From Chlorops oryzae (lineage: Eukaryota > Arthropoda > Insecta > Diptera > Chloropidae), in NCBI GenBank assembly GCA_020466095.1, contig CM035808.1, forward strand, positions 16,276,853 to 16,340,852: a stretch of 64,000 nt of DNA. The letters are read 5' to 3'. This document shows, piece after piece, positions 1 through 12,260 of this stretch. Position 1 is the first letter of the stretch. Every line of letters begins with the position of its first letter. Under the pieces are notes generated by a model. That model had not been told where the DNA came from, did no database searches, and was given only the letters and a program-made list of their open reading frames with translations. A program made the translations under genes and the position numbers.

Positions 1-1150
1 ATTTTGGTTTTTTTGTTATTTTTTGAAGTTTTTTTGGAATTTTCATTTTGGCGGGAAAATAAAGCCGTTATATGTTTTTGAATAAAGTTTCTTTTTCAGG
101 TTTAACTGTCTCAAAATGACATTTCCTACAGGGTTTTTGAAATTTTTTTTTTCTAAATGGTTCCGCAGGTGCTAAAGAAAATTCCCATGGAGAAAATTCC
201 TGGAAAATTCCACGCTTTCCCCTATTTGAAGCACTTTTTGCATTTTCCTTACCCGTGGAAATATTAAAATTTTATTCATTGCAAAGTGTGATGGAGGATC
301 ACAAGAATGCATACTTACCGCCGAAGTTTCAAAAAAGACTTTAGTTATCGAGGAAATCATATGCCAAAGAAATGCGGATTTCAATTCCAAAAAATTCGTC
401 TGATTCACTAGGCGAACAGGAAAAGCAGAAGGTGGATGCCAAAATTTCAAATCGTGATATCTCGGAAACTACTGGGAATTTTCGGGTTTTGAAAATTTTG
501 GTTTTTTTCGTAATTTTTTGAAGATTTTTTGGAATTTTTATTTTGGCGGGAAAATCAAGCCGTTATATTTTTTTGAATAAAGAACATTTATCGGGTTTAA
601 CTGTCTCAAAATGACATTTCCTATAGGGTTTTTGGAAATTTTTTTTCCCTACATGGTTCCTTAAGTCCTAAAGAAAATTCGTGTGAAGAAAATTCCTGGA
701 AAACCCTATGTTTTCCACCTATTTGAAGCACTTTTCCTAGTTTCCTTACCCATGGAATTATTTAAAATTTATTCATTGCAAAGTGTGGTGGAGGCTCAAA
801 CAGAAGCATACTTACCATTGAAGTTCTCAAAAAAATTCTAGCCTTCGAGAAAAAATGATGCCCGAGATATGCGGATTTCATTACAAAAATTCGTCTGATT
901 CACCAGGCGAACAGGAAAAGCAGAAGGTGGAATCCAAAATTTCAAGTCGTGATATCTCGGAAACTACTGGGAATTTTCGGGTTTTGGAAATTTTGGTTTT
1001 TTCGTATGTTTTTGAAGATTTTATTGATATATTATTTTGGCGGGAAAATAAAGCCGTTATATTTTTTTTAATGAAGTACGTTTATCAGGTTTAACTGTGT
1101 CGAAATTTCGTCCGATTCACTAGGCGAACAGGAAAAGCAGAAGGTAGTAC
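1..1150. repeat. ~494-bp satellite, three copies, last one internally deleted
   Basis: The block beginning 'attttggttttttt' recurs at 1, 495 and 990, giving a period of 494-495 bp. Shared landmarks are 'ttttggcgggaaaat', 'aaagccgttatat', 'ggtttaactgt' and 'ggcgaacaggaaaagcagaa'. The third copy joins the landmark near 1093 directly to the end-of-unit landmark near 1108, so roughly 280 bp of the unit is missing. The array runs off the left edge. The ORFs inside are repeat-derived and not genes. Confidence 0.9.
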
Positions 1151-1629
1151 TCGAATCAATACTAAAACTTATAAATGCACAAAAATTTCAGAGATCAGTG
1201 CATGTTTTGAAGAATTCACGAACTTTCTCTTTACTTGGAATATTTTACTTACCATAATATTCCTTAAAAAAGACATTGTAATTTTCATCTGTGTCAATTT
1301 ATTTAAATTTCTTTAACTTAAGTAAATAAAAGGAAACCCTACTTTTTATACTTTGTGCATCTTCAGTCACCTATCGTAGAAGATAGCTTGTAAGCTTCAT
1401 TAGCAACGTTCATACCTTGGGAAGATTTAAGTGGCTTTTAAGCTTCCTCCACACAAGGATTTTTTTCGCTTAATGTGATGCGTTGCATTCGAAGAAATTC
1501 TGATCGCACACATTTTTGAACAGGATGTTTTGATTTGTGGAAGCTTTCAAGTATTATGCTAAAAGGAGACTTGCACAATCCTATTTTCAGTGAGATTGAA
1601 AAACTTCATATTTGCTTTATTAAGGTAAA
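1151..1629. other. non-coding, nothing recognised
   Basis: AT-rich sequence directly right of the satellite. No ORF with gene-like composition, no inverted repeat and no RNA gene was seen. Confidence 0.5.
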
Positions 1630-1710
1630 TTTTCCTTGGTATCACAAAGGGCCCATGAGGCCTAAGTATGCCAACCCTAATGGTGGCAGCCATACTAGCT
1701 TAACCTATTG
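1630..1710 (+). mobile_element. tail fragment of a SINE or non-LTR element
   Basis: The segment from 1638 contains GGTATCACAAAGGGCCCA followed by 'ggcctaagta'. The same core (GTGGTATCACAA or its complement) recurs near 15275, 26916 and 57707, each time next to other repeat sequence. I recall similar blocks at the 3' ends of short or non-LTR retroelements in flies; that attribution is from memory. The fragment has no clear boundaries. Confidence 0.4.
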
Positions 1711-1808
1711 TTCTTTTTCGTTTAACTTTCATTGCAGACATGTTAATAATTTTAATTAATTTTTGACAATATAATAATTCTTATAGGTAATGTAAAAGAA
1801 AAATATTA

Positions 1809-2020
1809 ATGGTATTCAAGCAAGTGTGCATATTGTGCACCTTCGGAAAAAAATTATTCAAAAGTACCACCTTTTTAAATTTTAAAGCTCTAATGTTTTC
1901 AAATTAGCTGATAGCACGCCTATTTTGCACACCTTGCTCACAGGGTCGTTCACGCAAAAGTCGAAACTTCGCAGCTGGAAAATTTGCACACTCGATTTTC
2001 CACAGCTGCTTGAATATCAC
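1809..2020. mobile_element. MITE with GGTATTCAAGCA ends, TA target site
   Basis: The left end reads 'atggtattcaagca' and the right end 'tgcttgaatatcac', an imperfect inverted repeat. TA dinucleotides flank both ends (1807-1808 and 2021-2022). The same termini bound the tighter palindrome at 20039-20155, so the two are one family. TA duplication suggests a Tc1/mariner-mobilised element. No coding capacity. Confidence 0.6.
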
Positions 2021-2114
2021 TAATAACAACAAATAACCTTGAAAGCCCATGAAACATATCTTCGCTACCATGCATGAATCAATGATCCTGAGAACACAAT
2101 AATCCAAATGCTGG

Positions 2115-2190
2115 AATTCGTTCGTCTAAACAAGCAGTAACAATCCGATGTAGGCAGGTTCAATCCCCGCTGCGGCGGGCGTATTTTTTT
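2115..2190 (+). other. tRNA-like module (decayed)
   Basis: A B-box-like GGTTCAATCCCCGC sits near 2157 after a run spaced like a tRNA body, followed by a GC-rich 'tgcggcggg' and a T-run. No complete cloverleaf can be drawn. It is more likely a tRNA-derived repeat module than a working tRNA gene. Confidence 0.35.
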
Positions 2191-2445
2191 TTTTGTGAAT
2201 ACTTAGGTAGTAAATAAAATAACATATTAAAATATTTCAAAACTTAGAGGAATAACTTGCTTTCATTTAAACATTAATAAAAAAAAATAAAAAAATTGTA
2301 AGCACTTCTTGTATGCATGACGTGTCTGACGACTGGATAGGAAACTTCAGTTTATACTGCCAACTTGCGCTTTCTACCCCCTGATTGGGTCAAACTTTTC
2401 CACAAATTTAAAAATTTACTTTGCATCTTTCTAAGTCCCAATTTT

Positions 2446-2532
2446 TCCGCCTGCGACAGGAATCGAACTAGAGCACTCCACTCCAGGTTACAAGTCGCAA
2501 TACGCTCCCATTACGCTACCGAGAGATCTCAT
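2446..2532 (-). other. tRNA-like module, reverse strand
   Basis: On the minus strand an A-box-like GGTAGCGTAATGGGA is followed at tRNA spacing by a B-box-like AGTTCGATTCCTG and a GC-rich end. The acceptor arms do not pair well, which argues for a tRNA-derived repeat or pseudogene. Similar modules occur at 33815, 34078 and 57770. Confidence 0.45.
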
Positions 2533-2607
2533 TCGCGAGTGCTACATCTGTGTTTTCTAGATGTAAGAGAAAGTTATTTGAAAAAAGTTTTATTTTTTCT
2601 ATAAATA

Positions 2608-2846
2608 ATTCATGAATCGAGCAGGATCATGAACGCATTAATCATGTATACTACGAGCATGCGTTCTTGCTTTACAACTGGAGAACAAATGTTTCATGTG
2701 TTTTCAAGGAGCCGTGAATCATGCGTGATCATGAACGCATGGGTCATGAATTCTTCTGGCATGCATCCTTGTTTTATAACAGTGGAAGGCATGAATCATG
2801 AGTACTACGGGCATGCGTGCTTGTTTTTACAACTGGGTGTATCTGA
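2608..2846. repeat. degenerate ~50-bp tandem repeat
   Basis: Blocks built on 'atcatgaacgcat', 'ctacgagcatgcgttcttg' and 'tttacaactgg' recur about four times with roughly 50-bp spacing and considerable divergence. An ORF runs through them but is only the translation of the repeat. Confidence 0.6.
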
Positions 2847-2949
2847 ATTTACGTTGCGTATACGTTCGCTGGCTTGTAGGTTAACATTTCGATTTGAAAT
2901 TAATTTCATACATATATTACTCAATTTCTTAGGTAAAACTGTCAATTAA

Positions 2950-4139
2950 ATTTTGATGAGTAATTTTTAAAGAATATACAACAATTTTAAAGCGCTTAAC
3001 GCTGTAATTTACAATCAGAAAAAGTTGTTACATAAAACCATTGATGTACATTGTATGTTAGTTGGGAGAATTTAAAGGTACGTGTGTCGGTTAGAAACTG
3101 ACAGTCTAAGAGAATAGTATTTAAGCAGCGGTTTCTTCATTCGGTTTTCTTATGTTTTATTTATTATTGTGCGTGAAATGTACATGCAAAGGTGTTGTTA
3201 TGTTGTTATTGTTATGCAAATATTTTGAGATGAGTACCTACATTTTCTTTTAAAATATTGCAATGATTGTGCATTTTTGCCGCTACAGCTAAGTTTCTTT
3301 AACAATCGCTTTGTGCAAAAAACTAAAATTTATTTTACAACATACAAATAGTCGAATGCTTTAATTTGGTTATATTTGATAACTTAAAATACTACTATTA
3401 TTAGGGCTCTGAAAAAATTCCCTAAAAACTGCAATTAGTGCGTTAAAAACGTCGAAAAGAATGCTGTTAAAATATTCAAATTAATACATCTGCCAAATGT
3501 TCTTAGTCGATCAATGAAAACGCAAAAACTTATTTAAAATACAATAATTTTTATGAGTTTTAATTTAAATTAAAACTTTTTTATCACACAACGAAGACTT
3601 TCAGGACATTTTTCATAGCAATGAGCCGAGAGACTTCACCAGAATGTCTTCAATCGTTTTAAAGCATTTTTCGTCAGTTTTTGTGCATTTTTCCCTGGTT
3701 TTAATAACTTGTTACATAATATTATTATTAAATAAATTATAAAATAGATTTTTAATATAATTGTTATCTTCGCTTCTCACCTTCAAATCAAAAATCCGCT
3801 CTTTTACACAACGCTTTCCCTTTTTCTCGATCTGCGGCATTCGCTGGAATTCTCCATTTCAGGCATCCTTATTTTCAATGCGAGCTGGGTGAATTAAGAA
3901 ACATGAAAATCTGTTAACTTTTTAATCAAAAAGTATGTGGTTTTGTGAATAAAAATATTTAAACGTTTTTGCAAAGTTATTAAATACATATATATATATA
4001 ATATAATCATGTGATGAAATTAAGAATAGGGACAGTACTATAACTTTATTTGAATTTACAAAAATCAATGTTGTTAATACATTATTTTCAGACTGTTGCA
4101 TCATTACACAAACTAGAATGTTACGAAAAACGGCAATCT
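2950..4139. other. non-coding, nothing recognised
   Basis: AT-rich unique-looking DNA with a short (TA)n patch near 3990. No supportable gene, RNA or transposon end was found. Confidence 0.5.
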
Positions 4140-5400
4140 TTGATAACTTTCGAGTTTTATTTCATCAATAACTGCTATCAGAGCCATTTGCTAGCTTGTT
4201 TTGCTAGGCAACACAAGTTTTAAGTTGTGCGAGGTAATAGGAACACGATTAATTTATTGTGATAAAAAGATGTTTAGCAGTGTTAAGCAGTTAAATAAGC
4301 AATTATCGGTGGATTAATAAGAGCCTTATTTTAAGACAAATCAATTTCTCATAATAATCTATAAAGGACAGTTGTCGAAGAGCAATATTGGCCGTGGAAG
4401 GTACTTTGCCTTAGCCGAACGAAAAATAGTGCAGAAAATGATGATTCGTGGAAAGTCGATAAGAGTAATATCAAATATCATGCAGTGCTCTTAAAATAAG
4501 GTGTTCAATGCTTTCCATCATGTCCAAAAACTAGACACAATAGGAAGAAAACGAAAATCTTTAAAACTTTTCGACAAATATTCCGAGCAAAACCCTTTTA
4601 AAAGTTCAAATGGACTGCAATTTGAACTGGATGCCTTAACTACATACCGAACTATCCGGGAGAGGTTTTAAGAAGTTGGTCTAGAAGCAAGCTCCGCAAA
4701 AAAGCATCCTTTTTGTCCCACAACTGCATATTATAAGAGTTGAAATGTTCTTAAACTCATCTTCTGCGAAAAATTTGGGCAATGATGTACTTGGGATCAT
4801 ATGTTTTGCCTAAAGATGGACGGAAATAATGTTTCTCCTGAGATCCGAACAAATTTATTTTGGTTGCTTTGTTTGTTTTAAGGGGGTCTTCTCATTGAGC
4901 AACTTTTTTTTCGACTTTTTTTTTTGCATTTATTTATAGCTTGGGTAGTTGTGAAATGAAATGAATGAATGAATTGTTGACATGGACTCCTTGAGATCTT
5001 ACTCTTTAAACCGACACATCTGTCTCGAAGGTATCTTTTATTTTTTGTATGACTCCAGAACTAGTCGAGATAGAGCATTAAATATATAGAAAAGTTCATT
5101 AAGGAGATTCGAAGATGTCCCTTTTCTTCTGTCTGGAGAACCGATCGTAAATTTTTGGGTACCTAGTGCTAGTCTGTCACAAAAATAAAACTGCCCGAAA
5201 TCAGCTTTTCGAAATAATGAATAGAATTTGGCGTATATTAAAGCCTCTATTATAATCTAAAATTGGGAAAAGGCGTGGAAAGAGCGACTTCATTAAGAAA
5301 TTGAACAACAGTCGGTATATGAGTCCTGTAACGTCTCTACAACGATGGTGTAGGAATTTTCCTTGAAACTGTGGTGACCTCCGCTTGTGGATTAAACAGA
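4140..5400 (+). pseudogene. decayed Tc1/mariner-type transposase
   Basis: Three frame-broken stretches fit the family in the right order. Near 4410-4490 there is a helix-turn-helix-like stretch (reads like ERKIVQKMMIRGKSIRVI). Near 4640-4730 there is a 'TYRTIRERF ... EVGLEASSAKKHPF' stretch matching the second DNA-binding part, with several stops nearby. Near 5300-5350 'SLQRWCRNF' resembles the C-terminal tail. The central region with the catalytic D,D,D/E residues cannot be found, and 4860-5050 is unrelated low-complexity DNA. Stops and frameshifts show it is dead. Family assignment is from remembered Tc1 sequences; exact TIRs were not located. Confidence 0.6.
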
Positions 5401-5589
5401 AAAGGCGTAACAGTTTTATGCTTCTTTAATTGCTTTAACAAAGTCCTATAATGGACTGCCTTTGTTCACTTCACAGTTCTTCACTTATTTTCTACTCTTT
5501 ATTTTACAATTCTGGAACAAATTTGCACACATTTTTTTTTATTTATATTATATGTTTTGCCTGATTTGTTTGATTAGACAGAACCGAAA

Positions 5590-6015
5590 GGCAAGTCCTT
5601 TTAACTGAGGAATTGCGTAAAATTTTTAAATACAAAGCACTAGTACTCCTGAGACTTAAAATTTTTAAATACAAAAGCACTAGTCCTTTGCTAAAGTTTC
5701 TAAAACTTTAAGATGACAAAGCACTTGTCCTTTGCTGAGGACTTTTAAATTTAGATGACAAGCACTAGTCCTTTGCTGAGGACTTCTAATGACAAAATTC
5801 CCTTTGCTGAGGACTTAAAGGTTACATCAACGTCCTAGTGAGACTTTTATTAGATCAAAACACTAGTCTTCTGAGGACTTTTTAAATTTTTAGATGAAAA
5901 CACTTGTCCTTGGCTAGACTTTCTAAAACTTTAGATGACAAAAGCACTGTCCTTTCTGAGGACCAAAATTTTTAGATGAAAAAGCACTGTCCTTAGCTGA
6001 GGACTTTTAAAATTT
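5590..6015. repeat. ACTAGTCCTTTGCTGAGGAC minisatellite
   Basis: About eight degenerate units of roughly 45-60 bp share a core 'gcactagtcctttgctgagg' followed by 'acttttaaa' and 'agatgacaaa'. Units differ by short deletions. A similar ACTAGTCCTTT word occurs around 27585-27610, suggesting a common source element. Confidence 0.75.
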
Positions 6016-6480
6016 CTTTTGTATGAAGGAAAACCCGGAACCACCCGTTACTGCTTAAGAGTCCAAATCGACTTTTTCATTAGAATTTTATTTCCTCTTC
6101 GATTCCTAACGCTCTTAGCCGTCGACGGCTTGCCGGCCGCGACGGCGCATCTAGACAACGTACTTGAAAGGCGATCGTCCGCACCGATCGGGGAATGCAC
6201 GTAGCAGAATTCCCTTCCTTTTTCGAGTCGGACACGTGCGGCAGCATGCTTTTGGCATTTTATTTGTTTTAGTTTTTTATGTACAGACTGCAACATTGTA
6301 GGAGAACTTGTGCGATCGAATTTCGCTATTGCTGCCCGCGGCATAACTGTACTTTCTGACTCTAGTTTATTTTTGAACAAATCTTTTGTCAAGTGTCTGG
6401 AAGTCAAGAGTTTCTGAGAATGCAATTCGGCAAATATCCCTTGAACGTGATTAATTATTTTCAAAAGATCATTTTACAAT
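6016..6480 (-). other. GC-richer segment with an unassigned minus-strand ORF
   Basis: A minus-strand frame is open for about 138 codons (6048-6464) in a locally GC-rich segment, with a shorter overlapping ORF on the plus strand. The minus frame begins from a TTG; the first ATG in it is about 40 codons in. The predicted peptide is basic (KKLKQIKCQKHAAARVRL region) and I recognise no domain. It may be a fragment of a mobile element or chance. No function is proposed. Confidence 0.2.
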
Positions 6481-8555
6481 GTGAGAATATTTAGATTTCT
6501 GGAAGTGCGATACTGCAGTTAATTTGTCTTCCTGCGTTCCAAATTCATTTCGATTCGGAACAGTTCAATCTTGGTTGACGTATAACATCCCTTATGGCCT
6601 TAAAAACCTCTGTAATATTCTTTCTTAATGGTTCTGTTTTTTGGGCGTGTTTTAAAAATTATTTAGACACCTGTGTCTGTGTCGGTTATTGTTTTGTCAG
6701 GCCCGCCTGACTTTAACACCGTGACTTGTTTTTGATTGTTATGAATGAATGTCAAAAATAAAAATCACAGTCCAAAGTGAAAAAATATGACCACTTTCTT
6801 AAGTATGAATTTTCGAAGCCTACAACCTTATCAATAAGCATTGCAGGACTACTTCACATTTTTAATTTCAAGCCCCGAGTCTTTAGCAAATTATTTTCTT
6901 CCATAAAAAAGACTAAGTTTAACACCAATTATTCGGAATAGATTTACGCTTTAACGTTCATTGAATCTCCAACGATAAAGATCTTAAACTGCTCATTCTA
7001 TATTTCATTAAATGATGAAATTTTCGAACAATTTTGAAAGATCTTTCAGATATCGAACCAATAACAAAAGAGTGAAAGTGTTCTCATGAATAGAAAATGA
7101 TTACAACTTTTCATTCACTCTCCCGGTATTGAGGGGCAATGAAAATCGAAAATATTGATGAACTGATATCAGCAATCAGAGCAATTGGAAGAAAATTTAC
7201 ACAGAGAGTCCATTTAAGAGTTTAGGCTTTTCTTTCAAAGAGAAAATCTCTTTTCGGCTACCCATTCATGACTTGCAATTAAATTTCAACAAAATGAACT
7301 AAAAATTGAAATAAAGGCTTTTTTAGGCCGATGTTCGGTACTTATTTATCAAGAAATTCAACACATTTCTCGTGATTAAAAGTGGATATTTAATTTTGAA
7401 GATGCTTATCGATCTGCACATGCGTAAGCACGCGCATTGCTTGAAGGAAACAATTCCAAAAAGAAAATGAAGAAAAGAAACTTACGAAAATAAGCTTTTC
7501 AACTGACCTGCACGCCGCGGCACAAGGCAAATGTAGGCCAAATCGTTAAGTAGCTCAAAACTTCAAAAGATGTCGATTTCATAATACCGCAAAAGCTGTA
7601 GACAAATACATACCTCCAGTTATAGCCGTATTTAATGAAGTAATTACTAGTTAGGAAGTCAAGTCATGCTTCCGAAGTGAATGAAATGGAAACGAGGGAA
7701 GTGGCATAGCGTGCAGTGAGATGGAGTGGGGTGGAGTGAAATGAATTATCTCAAACAACGCTCAAGACGTGCGATCAGTTAAGCAAATTGTGGAATTTGA
7801 ACAAAGATGGAATGGGTTTGGCGCATGCTCCTACGGAATTATTGTGGCTTTTATTTAATGACATAATCTTCTCTGCTATGGTATGGGATTTCTTTGCCAA
7901 AGAAATTTACATTAGACGAAAATTTCTTAATGCACAAAGTAAAAACGTTTAAATTACCGCATTGGAACTTGTTGAAGTCCATTGAGGTTAACCATTGAAG
8001 ACTTTGGCGTGTGCATGCGTCGAGTGAGCATCCCGTATCTTGTCGCTTGGCTTGTCACATTTTCTATGTGCGAATAAAGGGAAAAAATTTATTTACCCAC
8101 TAAATAATTTTTCCCAATAACTTTCATTTTCATTTGTGCGCATCTTCTTTTGCAGCAAAAAGTCAATAGGAAACGCAAAGCATGTGCCCATAACCGACAT
8201 TGCACCGAAAAGAGGCAGTGCCGGAATGTCCGAATTGGAATTTCATGCATGTTAAAGAGTTGCTCAATATTGACATATTACGTAAAGAAAATCTTTAATG
8301 ATGTATTAGCAAATTATTTATTGACGAGGTGTCAAAAATATTTCACCGTCGATTCAATTGCTTTGCTGTGGAGTCTCATCAAATTAAAGAAAAAAAAAAA
8401 AACACGCCTGAATGGTGTCACTCATAACTTTCACTTGTTGAAATATATTTTATCACTAAAAGATATTTTTGTTATTATGAATCATCACAGTATCAGAAAT
8501 TTTTTGATTGCTAGATATTTCCCAAAATTTAAGGAAATTAAGATTGTAACTTATT
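6481..8555. other. non-coding, nothing recognised
   Basis: AT-rich sequence. Short G/A/T-simple stretches ('gtggagtgaaatgaa' near 7730) and scattered short ORFs only. The 135-codon frame at 8150-8557 starts at a non-ATG codon, ends in the A/T array and has no gene-like features. Confidence 0.5.
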
Positions 8556-9117
8556 AAAATGATAAAAATAAAAATAAATTATAAAAATTAAAAATTAAAA
8601 ATTATAAAATTATAAAAATTATAAAAAATTATAAAAAATTATAAAAATTATAAAAATATAATATAAAATTATAAAAATTATAATAAAAATTATAAAAATT
8701 ATAAATAAAAATTATAAAAATTATAAAAATTATAAAATATAAAAATTATAAAATAAATTATAAAAATTATAAAAATTATAAAAATTATAAAAATTATAAA
8801 AATTATAAAAATTATAAAAATTATAAAAATTATAAAAATTATAAAAATTATAAAAATTATAAAATTATAAAAATTATAAAAATTATAAAAATTATAAAAA
8901 TTATAAAAATTATAAAAATTATAAAAATTATAAAAATTATAAAAATTATAAAAATTATAAAAATTATAAAAATTATAAAAATTATAAAAATTATAAAAAT
9001 TATAAAAATTATAAAAATTATAAAAATTATAAAAATTATAAAAATTATAAAAATATAAAAATATAAAAAATTATAAAAATTATAAAAATCATAAAAATTA
9101 TAAAAATCATAGAAATT
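8556..9117. repeat. A/T-only minisatellite, 9-bp unit (ATTATAAAA)n
   Basis: About 560 bp is composed almost entirely of the 9-mer AAAATTATA in tandem, with occasional unit-length changes; most of the stretch has no G or C. The centre (8760-9050) is highly regular, the edges degenerate. Strong local melting and length polymorphism are expected. Confidence 0.97.
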
Positions 9118-11583
9118 ATGAGTATTAAAATATTTGCAATAAATTGCAAAATAAATTTATAAAAGTTCAAAAATTAAAGAAACTATAAAAAATATAAAAA
9201 TTATTTAAGTTTAAATATTTTTGAAATTATAAAAATTACGAAAATTTTAGAAACTATTTAAAATATAAAAATAAGAAAAAATAGAAGATTTTATACAATT
9301 TTTAAAATAAGTAAAATTTCTATAAAAAAAAAAATATAGCAATGCAACAAATAACTTAAAGTTTATGTTAAGTTTTTCCAGGGGGCTAAGGTCAGATGGC
9401 AGAGGCACATAAGCTTAGGGTCCTTTAACTTTATAAATATCTTTCCATTATTTATAGCTCTAGACCGTAAAGATCTCGAATTATTCAATTATATTCATAA
9501 ATATTGTTAGGGCGTAATTTTCGATCAATTCTAGTGAAAAAGGTGTTAAAAGCAAAACCAAAAATAAACACTCGACAGCTTAGTACCATAAATATGGGAT
9601 GTTGGCAAAATATCTATTATTATTTCGTAAGCTTTAAGTAACGCCCTCACGAATCGCACACGCAACACAATACAATTGTATTGTACTTATTAACGATCCA
9701 CATGTGTATATTCGCCCTATCTCCACCGAGCTGAAATGCTTAGGTACATTCAATCACTTGCCCAAAAACTTTAAAGCCCCATCGTGCAACTTTCGCTGAC
9801 TTCAACTGCCTCAACGACTGATTTTTCTTTTCATTTTTCGAAGTGCTAAAGGAGGGAAACAGGCATTTTGCTTACACAGTGCTTATTGCTGGTATTGTGG
9901 GTGCGTAAAGCAAAATTCCGATAAATAGCTCTCTTGACTTGTCTGCTCCTTTGTTTATATCCACCGACTTTTCAACAAACTTACACCTTTTGTTTTGTCT
10001 CGAAGTACGTACGTTTCGCTGGCTTGTCAGTCAAAATACGGGTATCACTATACGGCTGCGGCTCCTGCGCCTAAGACCCAAAATACCTTTTAAGTACTTA
10101 AGCGGAAAAATAAGCAATAAAATGATTCGATGATTTTTTTTGGGGGCTTTCGGGTATTGTTTTTCCAATGGCACTATCAGTTTTATTGACGTTGAATTGT
10201 GCTTCCAGGTGAATGATACTTGAATCCTTAAGAAGCTTGAAGCCGTATAAAACACCGTGAAAAAGGCTCTATTGTTTGTCGTCATTGTGGGAATATGAAT
10301 TCGGGTTTAATTTCAACAATTGATTTCTGAAGCGACTTAAGACTTTGAAATTGATATGACTACAGTTTGTGAATACAAATGATTATTTCGTTTTCCCTTT
10401 TTGAAGGCTTTAAGTTATCAGGTAGAATCCATCAAGGGAAATTTCAATCTGGCATATGAATTCAATATATTGTGAAAGCATTTTATTCATGACTCAATTA
10501 CTATAAATGCAGAAAATTCACAAAAGTTTTTACAAAATGTCTCATTCCTTAATTTTCTTCTTTTGAAAGAGTTATGCCATTATACTTTAATAAGCTTCGC
10601 CTTTGGGTATGAGTCTCATAGGCAAGACAAGTAGTGATGATGTTCGAAATCACATAAGAGACAATATGGCAATTTGGTCAAAATCTCTATTAAAACAATC
10701 GGGAACAAGTGCAAACATTGCAATTTTTTCACCTCAAAAATGTTTTTTTTTTTTGGCTCAAAATAATAATTTAAATTTTGACGTCAAATTTTTGGATGTC
10801 AGTTATCGAATGTGTAAATGCCCCCTAAGTGATGAAATTATGAGATTTGATCTCTATCATAACTATCCGGGCACTTCATTTGGTGCATCTTAATTACTTT
10901 AAGTGTTCGGCTGATATCAAGTACCGAGAAAAGTCAAAAATTCTCTCAATTTCCGTTGTATTCATCAATCTGATTTATAAGTCCATCTCTGCATATTGAA
11001 TTTGAAGTGTTTGTCAAGTCAAAAGTGTCTGAATTGATTGTTGCGTACGATCTCCTTTGAAATTGTGTACATTTCCATATTAAAAGGTAAACAGAAGACT
11101 CAAAAAATAAACACTTTTATTTAAATTTTAATAAGAAAACAAATTATTATTGCACACAGAAGGTGTCATGCATTGCAAAGCTTCGGATTCATTGACACTG
11201 GCTTTGGTATAATAAACAAATATTGCAATATCTATTTGAATGATATGTATAGCATAATAGCAAGCCAAACATTCGTATGTCAAGATAAACAAATCGTTTG
11301 TAATTGCAGGACGATAAAGATGGAAATCTCAATCGAATTCATTAGTGAATCTATGGATTTCAATTGCATTGACTTTATGCGTGATTGAGGATTCCATTCA
11401 ATCTACATACTTTGAAAAGTCAATTAGGTCTTGTATTTGCAATCGAATTAATGAGTGAAATTTATTCAAAACCAACTTAACGATTATTTCTTATTGTTCT
11501 CAATACTTTGGAAATGTTTGCAAGAACAATTTTAAACGCAAAGAATGCCTTGATTGAGGAATTACATTAAATTAAACCATCTT
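9118..11583. other. non-coding, nothing recognised
   Basis: AT-rich DNA with short unrelated ORFs. A 96-codon frame at 10603-10893 shows no domain, signal peptide or codon pattern to support it. No RNA gene or transposon boundary was seen. Confidence 0.5.
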
Positions 11584-12260
11584 AAGGTGGTGGTATCAGG
11601 CGAGCCCGAAAAAAACAATATCCGACACAAGTAAATGAATAGCATTATTTGTTGGAATATTTCTTGTGAAAAATGCCTGAAGACCAGGCCCATTAAGAGC
11701 TATTGTTCTAAAAAAGAAGCGTCATATGCCGGCTTCTTTTCAATAACCATATGATGTGTATTTAAGAGCCAATTTCCAAAAAAAAACTGTCCTTTTGCCA
11801 CACCGACTATTCCAATTTTTGAAAACTTAATCGGAAGCATAAATATAAGCTTATGTTTTAGTTTCTTTAAAAAAATAAAAAACAGATGTTAGAGCAGTTT
11901 TTGAAATTTTTATGAAAGATCCTGGATCTGGGGTTACCCCTAAAAGTGGTTTTTTCAATCCCATTCTGGAACTTGATCGTACTTATGCATGTCTTCGTTA
12001 ACCCTCTAGTGCCCACGACCGCCTCTAGACGGTTTCGTTTAATTCTTGTAACCCCAAAAATTTGTCTTATACAACGAAGAAAAAGATAAATTAAAACAGT
12101 TTTCGAGTATGTGAGCAAATATGAAGAGAATTTAGGCCGTCTAGAGTCGGTCGTGGGCACTAGAGGGTTAATCTGCGTACCGAAGACAGTTAAAATAGCT
12201 CAATTCCTTCTATAAATTAACTGCATACAGCCGGACAGACGCAGAGTGTGCCGGATACAT
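11584..12260 (+). mobile_element. decayed dispersed repeat, split by a MITE
   Basis: This shares ordered blocks with the copy at 59829-60668. The blocks are 'tatcaggcgagcccga', 'attccaatttttgaaaac...aatcggaagc', 'ggttacccctaaaagtgg' and, at the right end, 'cagacgcagagtgtgccggata'. The continuity 'gtcttcg | tctgcgtaccg' is interrupted exactly by the 166-bp MITE at 12002-12167. It is an old copy, class unknown; I know the family only as a common dispersed repeat of flies. Confidence 0.6.
12002..12167. mobile_element. piggyBac-type MITE, TTAA flanks
   Basis: The ends CCCTCTAGTGCCCACGACCG and its complement form a 31-bp terminal inverted repeat with two mismatches, bounded by TTAA on both sides (11998-12001 and 12168-12171). 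A TTAA duplication with CCC-starting TIRs is the hallmark of piggyBac-mobilised elements. The interior (~100 bp) is AT-rich and non-coding. It sits inside the older repeat at 11584-12260. Confidence 0.85.

Noticed and set aside
8150..8557. 135-codon plus-strand ORF
   Set aside because: Starts at a TTG, has no domain, and its tail runs into AT-rich sequence next to the 9-bp array.
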